From Arcicella sp043769985 (GTDB taxonomy: Bacteria; Bacteroidota; Bacteroidia; Cytophagales; Spirosomataceae): a stretch of 64,000 nucleotides of DNA. Shown in pieces: positions 1-9,141 of this stretch. Both the position numbers and the translations under genes were made by a program. Numbering within the stretch: the stretch's first letter is position 1; each line of letters opens with the position of its first letter. The DNA lies in NCBI GenBank assembly GCA_043769985.1, contig JAYVIV010000253.1:11877-75876 (forward strand), in the 5' to 3' direction. The notes under the pieces are model-generated. The model saw nothing but the letters and a program-made list of their open reading frames with translations, was not told the DNA's origin and ran no database searches.

Positions 1-1067
1 ATTGCCTTAGAGTCTAAGTTCAAACGAGCATTTAAACGGTCTTTACTTGAACCGATTACAGTTCCAGTTTGCTTCAAATAACCAACTGATGCACGATATG
101 AAAAATTCTCAGAGCCACCTGAAACACCTAAATTATGGTTTTGTGAAGCCGCAGTACGTGTAATAACTTTCAACCAATCTGTATCAGCACCACCATCTGT
201 AAATGGTTGATTGAATTTCTGAGCAGCAGCTCTAAATTCAGCTCCATTCATTAATTGCGGACGTTGAGAAATCATTTCAGTTCCAACGTAACCATTATAG
301 TCAACTTGCGTTGCACCTGCTTTACCTCTTTTAGTAGTAATGATGATAACACCATTAGCACCTCTTGAACCATAAATAGCCGCAGAAGAAGCATCACGAA
401 GAACATCCATTGTTTGGATATCTTCTGGAGCGATGTTTTCAATTGGAGCGCCAATAACTCCGTCAACTACATAAAGCGGCTCTGAGTTTCCAGATAATGA
501 ACCCGTACCACGAAGACGTACAGTTGGTCTTGCACTTGGGTCACCACTTGATTGTGTAATTACTAAACCAGCAACTTTACCAGCAGCACCCACTAATGGA
601 TTATTTACAACTCCAGCGTTGAAATCTCTACTTGATAAACTTGAAACAGTTCCAGAGATTTCTTTTCTCTTTTGTGTACCGTAACCAACAACAACAACTT
701 CTTCAAGAGATTTATTGTCAGCTCCTAATTTCACATCAATTACTGAACGTGAACCAACAGCAATTTCTTGTTTTGTATATCCTACAAATGAAAATACTAA
801 TGTAGCATTATCTCCAACGCTCAATTTGTAATTACCATTGACGTCTGTTTGAGTTCCTTTATTAGCACCCGCAACCGCAATAGATACACCGGGCATTCCT
901 GAGCCGTCAGCGGCATCAGTTACTTTACCCGAAACCGTTTTGTCCTGAGCAAACGTACTCAAAGACACAAGCATGGTGATAGCCATTAAAGAAGTCTTTA
1001 AAAGAGACTTTAATGCTGCACCTTGTCGCATTGGGCGACTGAACCATCTGTAAAAATGATTATTCAT
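1..1067 (-). CDS. SusC/RagA-family TonB-linked outer membrane receptor, N-terminal part (partial)
   Basis: This is the first ~355 residues of an outer-membrane receptor of the SusC type, which with a SusD lipoprotein imports glycans or peptides using TonB energy. Read from the ATG at 1067, there is an N-terminal signal region ending near VSLSTFAQ. A carboxypeptidase-regulatory-like domain follows (start VSGKVTDA, later SFVGYTKQEIAVG). Next comes the SLEEVVVVGYGTQKRKE segment that precedes the plug in this family, then the plug itself with YVVDGVIG, DVLRDASSAAIYGSRGANG and IIITTKRGKAG. The beta-barrel lies beyond base 1, so the substrate cannot be judged and any SusD partner would be outside the window. 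Family assignment is secure; specificity is unknown. Confidence 0.93.
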   Translation of the reverse strand, partial: MNNHFYRWFSRPMRQGAALKSLLKTSLMAITMLVSLSTFAQDKTVSGKVTDAADGSGMPGVSIAVAGANKGTQTDVNGNYKLSVGDNATLVFSFVGYTKQEIAVGSRSVIDVKLGADNKSLEEVVVVGYGTQKRKEISGTVSSLSSRDFNAGVVNNPLVGAAGKVAGLVITQSSGDPSARPTVRLRGTGSLSGNSEPLYVVDGVIGAPIENIAPEDIQTMDVLRDASSAAIYGSRGANGVIIITTKRGKAGATQVDYNGYVGTEMISQRPQLMNGAEFRAAAQKFNQPFTDGGADTDWLKVITRTAASQNHNLGVSGGSENFSYRASVGYLKQTGTVIGSSKDRLNARLNLDSKA

Positions 1068-1584
1068 AAGGTTTGTTAAGATTGGAAAATGGTTAATGAA
1101 AAAATGTAAACAATTACATATTTATTCCGTGTTATTAGAATATTGAGTAAAAGTTACCAAGAACTTACCTAAAATAATAAATGATGATGACCCAGGTAAA
1201 ATGGCACTTTTGCAGGACTTAATATGATATTGTTATAAAAATGTTATGCAAAATAGGGAAGAATATTTCTATAATTCAACTTTTTTAATGAAAAGTTTTA
1301 TTGAATAAAAAAAAATTAAGTTAGAGAATTGTACTTAATTAGCTCTGCAAAGTTTAGCACAGAATAGAACAGTGTTTGCAAAAATTTGCATCACTTCACC
1401 CAATAGGGCTTTTTGTTAAAAATTGTTAAAAAAATATCAATTAAATTCGAGTAATATTTTGTACTTTTCCAATATAAATAGCCCTAAAAAATATTTAAAG
1501 CTACATTAAATTGAATTTATAGGTAATTTTGTTATCTCAAAAATAACTTAGAAAAAGTCAATTTTTCTTCGTAAAATACAAAAA
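1068..1584. other. Intergenic region between divergent genes, no gene seen
   Basis: A 517-base AT-rich spacer lies between the SusC-like receptor (leftward) and the YdiJ-like dehydrogenase (rightward), so promoters for both must lie here. I saw no convincing ORF, RNA gene or strong palindrome, and no clean TTTG/TAnnTTTG promoter pair that I would defend. Confidence 0.5.
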
Positions 1585-4578
1585 ATGATTAATACTCAAC
1601 TACTTGCCAAATTTGCCACTGAATTGGAGGGAGAACTCCATTTTGATACTGTAATGCGTACTCTGTATGCCACTGATGCTTCTGCCTACCGTGAAATGCC
1701 AACGGCTGTGGCAATTCCTGCAAACATTAACGATATTAAGAAATTAATCAATTTTGCTCGTGAAAACCAGTCATCAATTATCCCAAGAACTGCGGGAACT
1801 TCATTGGCTGGGCAGGTCGTTGGTAATGGAATAGTGGTGGATGTTTCTAAAAATTTTACGAAGATTCTGGAAGTCAATAAAGAGGAACATTGGGTGCGAG
1901 TTCAGCCTGGGGTTGTGCGTGATGTGCTGAATATGGAACTTAAAAAATATGGCTTATTTTTTGGCCCTGAAACTTCAACGGCTAATCGTGCCATGATTGG
2001 GGGAATGGTCGGTAATAATTCTTGTGGGTCAAATTCTGTGGTGTATGGTTCCACTCGTGAGCATTTGTTGGAGGTGAAAGCAATACTATCTGATGGGTCA
2101 GAAGTTGAAATAAAAAGCTCGAATAATGGAGAATATAATGACTTATTAACAACAGCTGAACGCAAAAACGGAACGGCTACTTTATCAGAAAAAATATACC
2201 GAGAAACTAATAAAATTTTGGCTGACTCTTTCAATCAAACTGAAATAAGAAAAGAATTTCCGAAGCCATCTATTGAAAGAAGAAACACGGGTTATGCCTT
2301 GGATATGCTTTTGAATTGTGAACCTTACACAGCGGGAGGAAAGCCTTTTAATTTGTGTGAATTAATTGCAGGTTCGGAAGGGACGCTTTGTTTTTTGACG
2401 GAAATAAAACTTCACGTTGATGACCTCCCTCCTACTGAAATCGGTTTGGTTTGCGGGCATTTTAATACCGTTGATGAATCGTTGAGAGCAAATTTGATTG
2501 CTTTGAAGTATAAACCTTCGGCTTCAGAATTGATGGATCATTATATTTTGGAATGTACAAAAGCCAATAAAGAGCAAAGTCAAAATCGTTTCTTTGTGCA
2601 AGGTGATCCAGGGGCAATTTTAGTGGTTGAATTACGAGGAAATTCTCATGAAGAAATTGAACAAAAAGCCGTGGCGATGGAAGCTGAAATGCGAGCTGCT
2701 GGCTTGGGCTATCATTTCCCAGTCGTTTATGGAACAGACACTAAAAGAGTTTGGGATTTGAGAAAAGCGGGTTTGGGATTACTTTCTAATTTGCCTGGGG
2801 ATGAAAAAGCCGTTGCCGTGATTGAAGATACAGCCGTGGATGTCAACGACTTACCTGATTTTATTCGTGATTTTAACGAAATTCTTACGGCAAATAATCT
2901 GTATTGTGTTCACTATGCACATGCTGGTTCTGGCGAGATTCATTTACGCCCAATTATCAATTTGAAAACGGTTGAAGGAAATAAACAATTTCGTTTGATT
3001 GCGGAGGAGATTGCGACCTTAGTTAAAAAATATAGAGGTTCGCTTTCTGGTGAACACGGTGACGGTCGTTTACGTGGGGAATTCATTAAGCAAATGGTGG
3101 GCGAACACAATTATCAATTGATGAAAGAGGTGAAACGCATTTGGGATCCCTACAATGTTTTTAATCCCAATAAAGTGGTTGATACACCTCCGATGGATAC
3201 CTTTCTTCGTTACACGCCTGGACAACAAACGCCTGAATTCGAGACGACATTTCGTTTTACCAACCAAAATATTTTACAACACGCTGAACAGTGCAATGGT
3301 TCGGGCGATTGTCGGAAAACGCATCTTTCGGGTGGGACTATGTGTCCGTCATACATGGCTACTCGTAATGAAAAAGAATCAACTCGGGCAAGGGCGAATA
3401 TTTTGAGGGAATTTTTGACAAGTAGCCCCCTAACCCCCGAAGGGGGAATAAAGAAAGACACTCCTTTCGGTGTACTGGCTCCCCCATCGGGGGCGGGGGG
3501 GGCTACTCTCAATGACGTGAAGGAAGTTTTTGATTTGTGTTTGGCTTGTAAAGGATGTAAATCTGATTGTCCGTCAAACGTAGATGTGGCGAAATTGAAG
3601 ATGGAATTTTTACATCAATATTATAAGGAAAACGGTGTGCCAATTAGAAGTCGTTTGGTGGGTAATTTCGCTAATATTTCTAAAATAGTTTCATATATTC
3701 CTTGGGCATATAATTTTGTTTATGATAACCCATTTTTACGCAGAATTGCCAATTCAGTTGTTGGTTTTCATCCCGATAGAACAATGCCTTTGTTGGCGAA
3801 AAATACATTCAAGTCATGGTTTAATAGCCACGAAGGCACGAAGACGCAAAGAAAAGTATTTTTATTTGTGGATGAATTTACCAATTATAATGATGTTGAA
3901 ATTGGCATTAAGGCGGTTAAATTATTGAACCGTTTGGGCTACGAAGTCATTGTTCCAAAGCACGTAGAATCTGGTCGTCCGCAACTTTCAAAAGGACTCT
4001 TGGATGATGCTAAACGTCTTGCAAATCAGAATGTTAGCTTGCTAAAAGAGGTGGTTACGGAGGAAATTCCTCTCATCGGCATTGAGCCTTCTGCCATCTT
4101 GACTTTTAGGGATGAATACCCTGATTTAGTGGATGAAAATTTATTGGAAGATGCTCAAAAACTCTCAAAAAATGTGTTCATGATTGAGGAGTTTTTATCG
4201 AAAGAAATTGAAGCAAAACGTATTTCAAAAAGTGCTTTTACAACCGAAAAAAGGTTGATAAAATTACATGGTCATTGTCAGCAAAAATCATTATCTAATA
4301 TGGTTCCTGCCAAGCGAACTTTGTCTTTACCAGAGAATTATGAAGTACAATTAATTCCTTCGGGATGTTGTGGTATGGCGGGTTCTTTTGGGTATGAAAA
4401 AGAGCATTTTGAATTATCCAATCAGATTGGGGAGTTGGTGCTTTTTCCAACAATTCGTCAGCAAGGGGAGGATGTAATTATTGCTGCCTCGGGAACAAGT
4501 TGCCGTCATCAAATTCATGATGGAACGGGGCGGACAGCCAAACACGCAGTGGAGATTTTGTATGAGGCGTTGGTGTAA
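1585..4578 (+). CDS. FAD-linked oxidase / 4Fe-4S dehydrogenase, YdiJ-like
   Basis: This 997-residue flavoprotein is fused to an Fe-S module, the layout of E. coli YdiJ (about 1018 residues) and relatives that oxidise D-2-hydroxyacids such as D-2-hydroxyglutarate or D-lactate. The FAD-binding domain covers about residues 37-270 (GTSLAGQVVGNG, GGMVGNNSCGSNS), followed by the FAD-oxidase C-terminal domain with HAGSGEIHLRP and GEHGDGR. The Fe-S part has CNGSGDCRKT...GTMCPSYMATR and then CLACKGCKSDCPSNVD. A C-terminal cysteine-rich domain shows GHCQQKS and SGCCGMAGSFGYE. Two repeat-derived in-frame insertions are visible: residues ~613-642 (bases 3421-3508) and about residue 749 (bases 3829-3853). 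Both fall in variable linkers, so the enzyme may still work. The exact substrate is inferred only from family. Confidence 0.88.
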   Translation: MINTQLLAKFATELEGELHFDTVMRTLYATDASAYREMPTAVAIPANINDIKKLINFARENQSSIIPRTAGTSLAGQVVGNGIVVDVSKNFTKILEVNKEEHWVRVQPGVVRDVLNMELKKYGLFFGPETSTANRAMIGGMVGNNSCGSNSVVYGSTREHLLEVKAILSDGSEVEIKSSNNGEYNDLLTTAERKNGTATLSEKIYRETNKILADSFNQTEIRKEFPKPSIERRNTGYALDMLLNCEPYTAGGKPFNLCELIAGSEGTLCFLTEIKLHVDDLPPTEIGLVCGHFNTVDESLRANLIALKYKPSASELMDHYILECTKANKEQSQNRFFVQGDPGAILVVELRGNSHEEIEQKAVAMEAEMRAAGLGYHFPVVYGTDTKRVWDLRKAGLGLLSNLPGDEKAVAVIEDTAVDVNDLPDFIRDFNEILTANNLYCVHYAHAGSGEIHLRPIINLKTVEGNKQFRLIAEEIATLVKKYRGSLSGEHGDGRLRGEFIKQMVGEHNYQLMKEVKRIWDPYNVFNPNKVVDTPPMDTFLRYTPGQQTPEFETTFRFTNQNILQHAEQCNGSGDCRKTHLSGGTMCPSYMATRNEKESTRARANILREFLTSSPLTPEGGIKKDTPFGVLAPPSGAGGATLNDVKEVFDLCLACKGCKSDCPSNVDVAKLKMEFLHQYYKENGVPIRSRLVGNFANISKIVSYIPWAYNFVYDNPFLRRIANSVVGFHPDRTMPLLAKNTFKSWFNSHEGTKTQRKVFLFVDEFTNYNDVEIGIKAVKLLNRLGYEVIVPKHVESGRPQLSKGLLDDAKRLANQNVSLLKEVVTEEIPLIGIEPSAILTFRDEYPDLVDENLLEDAQKLSKNVFMIEEFLSKEIEAKRISKSAFTTEKRLIKLHGHCQQKSLSNMVPAKRTLSLPENYEVQLIPSGCCGMAGSFGYEKEHFELSNQIGELVLFPTIRQQGEDVIIAASGTSCRHQIHDGTGRTAKHAVEILYEALV
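3421..3508. repeat. Palindromic element, GCCCCCTAACCCCCGAAGG family, in frame inside a gene (copy a)
   Basis: Two GC-rich arms (3421-3448 and 3478-3508) are near reverse complements around an AT-richer loop. The element is translated in frame within the dehydrogenase, giving SPLTPEGG at the left arm and APPSGAGG at the right. Related copies lie at 13568-13636, 25390-25506, 30994-31083 and 31838-31918 with different loops. Confidence 0.85.
3829..3853. repeat. Half copy of the GCCACGAAGGCAC repeat family, inside a gene
   Basis: The sequence GCCACGAAGGCACGAAGACG, continuing CAAAG, matches one arm of the repeats at 9674-9730, 9813-9869 and 53106-53168. Here it is translated in frame as SHEGTKTQRK, in the linker before the C-terminal domain of the dehydrogenase. 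Confidence 0.6.
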
Positions 4579-4638
4579 ATTCAATGATATAATGAGTGAG
4601 TGATAGAGTGAGTGAATATTTGAATATATTTGTTCATA

Positions 4639-4674
4639 AAAAAGGGTTGCAAATTCAATTTTGCAACCCTTTTT
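4639..4674. terminator. Bidirectional intrinsic terminator
   Basis: AAAAAGGGTTGCAAA and TTTGCAACCCTTTTT form a perfect stem around a short loop, with an A-run on one side and a T-run on the other. It sits between the convergent dehydrogenase and permease genes and would serve both. Confidence 0.85.
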
Positions 4675-4675
4675 A

Positions 4676-5863
4676 CTAATCAATTTTCTCAGCTTTGCCT
4701 CTTCTACCCCGCCCACTTACGATTGACTTAACGTCTTCAGTTGTCTCTACGATACTATCCATCAAGGATGGAACAAAGCCTTTAGACATTCGTTTTTTCT
4801 CAAATTGGAGTCTTTCATGGTCGGGTTCGCCAAGTACATAAGCGTAAGGTTTTAATTCTGGAACAGCCTCAAAAACTACTTTCAAAATAGCAATTGTGGG
4901 TAGTGACAAAGCCATTCCGGCCAATCCCCAGAGGGCTGAACCCAACAATAAAGCAATGATGGCGACCAAGCCATTGATGCTTACTTTTGAACCTACAATT
5001 TGCGGTGTGATAAAATTTCCTTCTAAGAATTGTACAAAAACGAAGACCCCTGCAACACCCACTGCATACATGGGAGAATCCTTAGTGATGAGAGCAATAA
5101 TGATAGGTAAAATGGAACCAATCAGGATACCAATAAATGGAATTACCAATAATGCAGCCGCTAAAAACCCAAAAAGTACTGCGTAGTCTATTCCCAGAAC
5201 CAATAATCCAATGGTATTGAGTGTTCCTACAATTAAGGTTACAGTCACTAATCCAGTTAGGTAACTGTGAACAACTCCATATATTTTTATCAATACAGCA
5301 TCAACTCTTCTCCTACTAATATTCTTGAAAACTTTATAAAAAAACATTTTGAAAAAATCTCGGTAATAAAGAAAAAAGAACATATAAATCGGGATTAAAG
5401 ACAGGTTTCCCAAGACACTACCCGTAGTAGATAGTGCGGTAGTAAAAAAAGTTCCACCCGAACTTAACATTCCCGTTCCATATTTTCTTAATTGTGTGAT
5501 TTGTGCTTGTTTTCCAACGTGAAGTGTATTCTCGCCCCACCGCTGAATTTGATTGAACCAATCAAGAATCCTCTTTTCTAATTGTGGAATCATTTCCCCA
5601 AAATTAGCAATTTGTGTGGAAGCTAACCAGATAATTCCAATGGCAACGGCCGTAAATAAAATGAGCGTTATCGTTACTGCCCAAACTCTTCCTAAACCTC
5701 TGATTTCTAACCAATTAGATACTGGAAAAACAGACATTGATAGAATCATTGCAATAAGCACAGGCACAAGAACATCCTGCAAGACTACCAACCAATAGAC
5801 CAAAATGGTGACAGAAATGAGTGCAAAAGCGAGTTTAGCGACGAAGGGTAATTTATATTCCAT
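4676..5863 (-). CDS. AI-2E family transporter (PerM/YdiK-type permease)
   Basis: This 395-residue polytopic inner-membrane protein belongs to the AI-2E exporter family (Pfam AI-2E_transport, formerly UPF0118). Hydrophobic segments begin right after the N-terminus (LAFALISVTILVYWLV, VLVPVLIAMILSMSVF) and continue to about residue 335. A long soluble stretch between the second and third blocks (IPQLEKRILDWFNQIQRW) and the later loop LLVIPFIGILIGS are typical of the family. The charged C-terminal tail (GRGRRGKAEKID) should be cytoplasmic. Some members export autoinducer-2 or act as Na+/H+ antiporters, so the substrate here cannot be stated. It appears monocistronic, ending at the shared terminator. 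Confidence 0.85.
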   Translation of the reverse strand: MEYKLPFVAKLAFALISVTILVYWLVVLQDVLVPVLIAMILSMSVFPVSNWLEIRGLGRVWAVTITLILFTAVAIGIIWLASTQIANFGEMIPQLEKRILDWFNQIQRWGENTLHVGKQAQITQLRKYGTGMLSSGGTFFTTALSTTGSVLGNLSLIPIYMFFFLYYRDFFKMFFYKVFKNISRRRVDAVLIKIYGVVHSYLTGLVTVTLIVGTLNTIGLLVLGIDYAVLFGFLAAALLVIPFIGILIGSILPIIIALITKDSPMYAVGVAGVFVFVQFLEGNFITPQIVGSKVSINGLVAIIALLLGSALWGLAGMALSLPTIAILKVVFEAVPELKPYAYVLGEPDHERLQFEKKRMSKGFVPSLMDSIVETTEDVKSIVSGRGRRGKAEKID

Positions 5864-6093
5864 AGAGAAAATGGTATGTTTGGATTAGAGATTAAGTAGG
5901 CAGTAAAAAACAGGCAGTTGGTATGTATCCTTTTACGAACTTACTTGAATAGTGATGAGTTAAATCATATTTTGTCTAATTAGAAAATATTCAAGTATTC
6001 TCCGCAAAACAATCATACCACAATATAGATTACTTAACCGCTACCGTATCATACTTCAATTGCGATTTGCCACTTTAAACTGCTTACGGTGAA

Positions 6094-7209
6094 TCAATTC
6101 CATTTTCCCAGAGGATAAGAAATTATTCCGTTTGCACTCACCAACGAAATGTTTTGGGAAGATAAATCTCCAACCAAAAGCAAATCTGTATCTTGCTGAT
6201 AACCAAGCATTTTTACCTGATTTTTTACATTATCAATGAGTGTATTGGGCATTTTCCCAGTCAAATTCAAACATGGGCAAGGTCGCTCTTTTTTAAATTT
6301 GTTAAGTTCAATTAGGAGTTCTCTGGTATCACCCGCTTTATCTTCTTTGCCCCAACCAATCATTTTATTCATCCAAGAATTATATTGAAATCTGTAAGGC
6401 TCAAATTCAAAAATTAAGTCAGGATATTTTCTTAACATTTCAGCTCCGTTCTTAAATTTCTGAATATGCCCTGGATCAACAAAGCCAACGAAGTTCCCTC
6501 CCCAAGTCATGCCAGCTTGTGCCGTCAGATTGTTTAGAGGGCGATAATGAGACAAATTATTAGATATTTTATTACTTCTCATTACAGCAAAATCCGCAGC
6601 AAAACCAAAATTATGCATCGAAATTGGTGATACAGATTTATTGCTGATTAAATATTTTTGCTGATTTGCCATGGAACGTAAGTCAGAAATTATCCTTACT
6701 GAACCATTCAAATCTTTCATTACTTGATGAATAGAATCACGTTTTGAGAGAAAACTTGTTCGTTCTTCTGATAATAATCTTTCCCAACGATTGTACAAAT
6801 ATCGTGGTTGTGATGCCAATGCCCAAAGATATTCTTGCTCTTGCCAAGACAATGAAAGCGACTCATTTGGCAACTGAATACTCGGAAAAATTAACGCTTG
6901 CGGGTGTTCTTGATTTTGTGCGGCTACCCCTCCTATTTTCAAGTTTCCTTGCGGGTCAGCAACAACTATAAAAATCTTCTGAGGCGAAAGATTTTGTTTT
7001 ACCAAAGTATCTTGCAAATAGAAACTTTGTGCCATTTCTCTCACACTTAATTCATTGACTTTCAGCGTAGTATCGCAGGAATAATCTTGCCATTTAGGCT
7101 CATTTTTAAAAAATTTTCCCGTCTTTTCAATAAAATTACAAGCAAAAAGAGTGATGCAAGTAAGCGTTATTTTGACAAAATGTTTCAATAGTAAATTTGT
7201 TAAAAACAT
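6094..7209 (-). CDS. M15 family metallopeptidase lipoprotein
   Basis: This 371-residue probable lipoprotein has a lipobox-like LFAC near residue 24 and carries an M15 (VanY / endolysin-type L,D- or D,D-peptidase) domain that would cut peptidoglycan stem peptides in the periplasm. Zinc ligands are visible as H199 and D206 in SMHNFGFAADF and H248 in VDPGHIQKF, preceded by MTWGGNF, the usual WGG turn. A further ~95 residues follow, with PCPCLNLTG and a region ending VSANGIISYPLG, and I do not recognise this tail. The N-terminal extension of ~110 residues before the catalytic core is also without an assignment. No operon partner is evident. Domain call is firm; bond specificity is inferred. Confidence 0.8.
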   Translation of the reverse strand: MFLTNLLLKHFVKITLTCITLFACNFIEKTGKFFKNEPKWQDYSCDTTLKVNELSVREMAQSFYLQDTLVKQNLSPQKIFIVVADPQGNLKIGGVAAQNQEHPQALIFPSIQLPNESLSLSWQEQEYLWALASQPRYLYNRWERLLSEERTSFLSKRDSIHQVMKDLNGSVRIISDLRSMANQQKYLISNKSVSPISMHNFGFAADFAVMRSNKISNNLSHYRPLNNLTAQAGMTWGGNFVGFVDPGHIQKFKNGAEMLRKYPDLIFEFEPYRFQYNSWMNKMIGWGKEDKAGDTRELLIELNKFKKERPCPCLNLTGKMPNTLIDNVKNQVKMLGYQQDTDLLLVGDLSSQNISLVSANGIISYPLGKWN

Positions 7210-7289
7210 GGATAATTGGTGATTAGGGGTTGGGGATTAGAGGTTAGGAAATTGGGTTAAGAAATTTAAAAATAGGGGTTTTATTTGAT

Positions 7290-7395
7290 AATATTTTTGT
7301 CTGAATACGATTTTAAGATTAATATGATTGTAACGATTATTTTGAGAGCAATTATTTTAATCAATTTAATCCTAAAATCGTGTTCAAATATTTTT
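7290..7395. repeat. Nested inverted-repeat element overlapping the 3' end of the DMT gene
   Basis: Left arm 7290-7329 and right arm 7359-7395 are about 80-85% reverse complements (core ACGATTTTAAGATTAA against TTAATCCTAAAATCGT). The stop codon of the DMT transporter (complement of 7384-7386) lies inside the right arm. The GTCTGAA motif in the left arm is shared with the elements at 11226-11427 and 57543-57653. Confidence 0.7.
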
Positions 7396-8256
7396 CTTAA
7401 ATTTTTCTCGCTGTGCTAAATATAGTCCCACAATAACGAGTAATGTTCCTATGTAAGTATAAGAAGTAATGGGTTCTTTTAATAAAAATGAGGCGTAAAT
7501 AAATCCGAAAATCGGACACAAAAATAGCCAAAGCGAGGCTTTTATGGGGTCTTTTTTAAGTAAATAAAGCCATAATTGCACAGCACCAATTGAAACGGGT
7601 ACTACCAACCAGAAAACAGAACCCCAAAATCTTAAATCATACGTATTATTTGACCAATCCGTGAAAAATAAGGTCATTGGAATTAATAGAATTCCGCCCA
7701 AAAGCACTTGCCAGCCATTAATTACTAACAATGGTAAATCCCATTTTTGGGAAGAATAATAAACCGTTCCGACTGAATATGAAATCATGGAAATAGATAA
7801 AATTATCAAGCCTTCAACGTCTGCATAACTGTTTTTTAGTAAAGGATAAGTGGCAATTCCTACGCCTGTAATACCCAGAATTAACCCCAAAACCTCCAGC
7901 TTTTTCACGGAGCGACCTATAAAAAATGCTGATAAAATACTGATTATTAAGGGATTAGTTGCCGTTGATAAGCTCCCAATACCCGCAGATACGTGTTTAA
8001 TAGCAATGACAAAAAATCCTAAATAAATAGTAACATTCAAGACTCCATAAATGGCTAATTGTTTCCACTCTTCTCCTCGGGGTAAACGATTTTTTTGAAT
8101 TAAATATGCATATCCCAACATCAAAAACCCAGCAATAAAGAAACGAAAATTTCCAATAACTAACGGTTGAGCCGATTGAATTCCAATTTTTGTGGCAGAA
8201 GAAGCCGATGCCCAAAGCATAGCGAAAAGTATTCCAATAATTAAATTTTTTATCAT
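7384..8256 (-). CDS. EamA/DMT superfamily transporter
   Basis: This 290-residue inner-membrane protein has about ten hydrophobic helices arranged as two EamA repeats, the drug/metabolite transporter fold. The first repeat begins LIIGILFAMLWASASSATKIGI, a recognisable EamA start in which a small residue-rich helix faces the pore. The second begins near LIILSISMISYSVGTVYY. The start overlaps the stop of the upstream NagB-like gene by four bases, so the two are probably co-transcribed and translationally coupled. That context could suggest export of a sugar or amino-sugar related compound, but this is inference only. Its last codons fall in an inverted-repeat element. Confidence 0.82.
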   Translation of the reverse strand: MIKNLIIGILFAMLWASASSATKIGIQSAQPLVIGNFRFFIAGFLMLGYAYLIQKNRLPRGEEWKQLAIYGVLNVTIYLGFFVIAIKHVSAGIGSLSTATNPLIISILSAFFIGRSVKKLEVLGLILGITGVGIATYPLLKNSYADVEGLIILSISMISYSVGTVYYSSQKWDLPLLVINGWQVLLGGILLIPMTLFFTDWSNNTYDLRFWGSVFWLVVPVSIGAVQLWLYLLKKDPIKASLWLFLCPIFGFIYASFLLKEPITSYTYIGTLLVIVGLYLAQREKFKKNI

Positions 8257-8966
8257 AATTTTTGGGCAGCTGCTCCGTCTAACATCACTAAAGCATTTTC
8301 TAATTTTTGCAAGACACTGGCTGGAAATTGTTCAGTAATTTCACCATTTAATGCCTTATTGATAACGTCGGCTTTACGGTTTCCATTAGCAATCAGAATC
8401 GGCAATTTTGCTTCTTGCAAATGAGCCAAACCAAGTGTTATTCCTTGCGTTAAAACTGTATCTTTCGTGAAATACTTCTGACCAACTGATTTTGTAATCT
8501 CCTCTAAATCAGATACATGAGCATAAATATTGAAAGAAGTATTGGGTTCATTCAAAGCAATATGTCCGTTCATTCCTACCCCTACAAGCATTACGTCTAA
8601 GCCCCCTTTTGAGGCAATAAAATCATTAATTTTCAGACATTCTGATTCCAAATCTTCGGCTTTTGCATCAAAATATTTAATGCGTTCAGAGGGAATATTT
8701 AGGGGAATTAACAAGTTTTGATAGATTCCATATTTGCAAGAACCTTCATCGTTTTCATCCATGCCCACCCACTCATCCAACCCTACGAAAGTGCATTTAT
8801 TGAAGAGGTTTTTATCGGATTGAGCCAAGAATTTACACACACCCAAAGGGGTATCGCCCGAGGCAATACAAATTAAAGCCTCTGGGTTTTGTTTTAAAAC
8901 ATCAATAATCAAATGAGCAGTGGCTTCGGAGAGCGTTTCGTAATTCGGGAAAGTATGTATTGTCAT
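8253..8966 (-). CDS. Glucosamine-6-phosphate deaminase family protein (NagB-like)
   Basis: This 237-residue enzyme of the NagB/6-phosphogluconolactonase fold probably converts glucosamine-6-phosphate to fructose-6-phosphate plus ammonia. Visible motifs are CIASGDTPLGV (residues 33-43, phosphate loop), VGLDEWVGM (61-69, matching the DEY segment of NagB) and GVGMNGHIALNEP (129-141, matching GVGNDGHIAFNEP of E. coli). The catalytic Asp of the E. coli enzyme is Asn133 here, a substitution I believe occurs in other NagB branches too. The NEP motif favours deaminase over lactonase. It is the first gene of a two-gene operon with the DMT transporter. Confidence 0.75.
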   Translation of the reverse strand: MTIHTFPNYETLSEATAHLIIDVLKQNPEALICIASGDTPLGVCKFLAQSDKNLFNKCTFVGLDEWVGMDENDEGSCKYGIYQNLLIPLNIPSERIKYFDAKAEDLESECLKINDFIASKGGLDVMLVGVGMNGHIALNEPNTSFNIYAHVSDLEEITKSVGQKYFTKDTVLTQGITLGLAHLQEAKLPILIANGNRKADVINKALNGEITEQFPASVLQKLENALVMLDGAAAQKL

Positions 8967-9141
8967 AATTCAATTTCAAGATTTAACATAAAAACTTCAA
9001 GTCTAAACTGGAAGTACAATATTAAGAATCAAAACAGAAAAAATGTCATTTTAGCTTGAGTAAATTTCAGTTTATAAACAATTGGGATTAATTTTAACAG
9101 TATATTTTAGATGAATGGCTAATATTTTAAATGTTATAATT

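Noticed and set aside
4896..5798. Rightward ORFs inside the AI-2E permease gene
   Set aside because: Codon pattern and lack of domains mark them as antisense shadows of the membrane protein gene.
8553..8591. NagB-like enzyme inactivated by Asp-to-Asn in NGH motif
   Set aside because: As far as I recall, Asn at this position occurs in other NagB branches, and the rest of the active site is intact, so loss of function is not supported.
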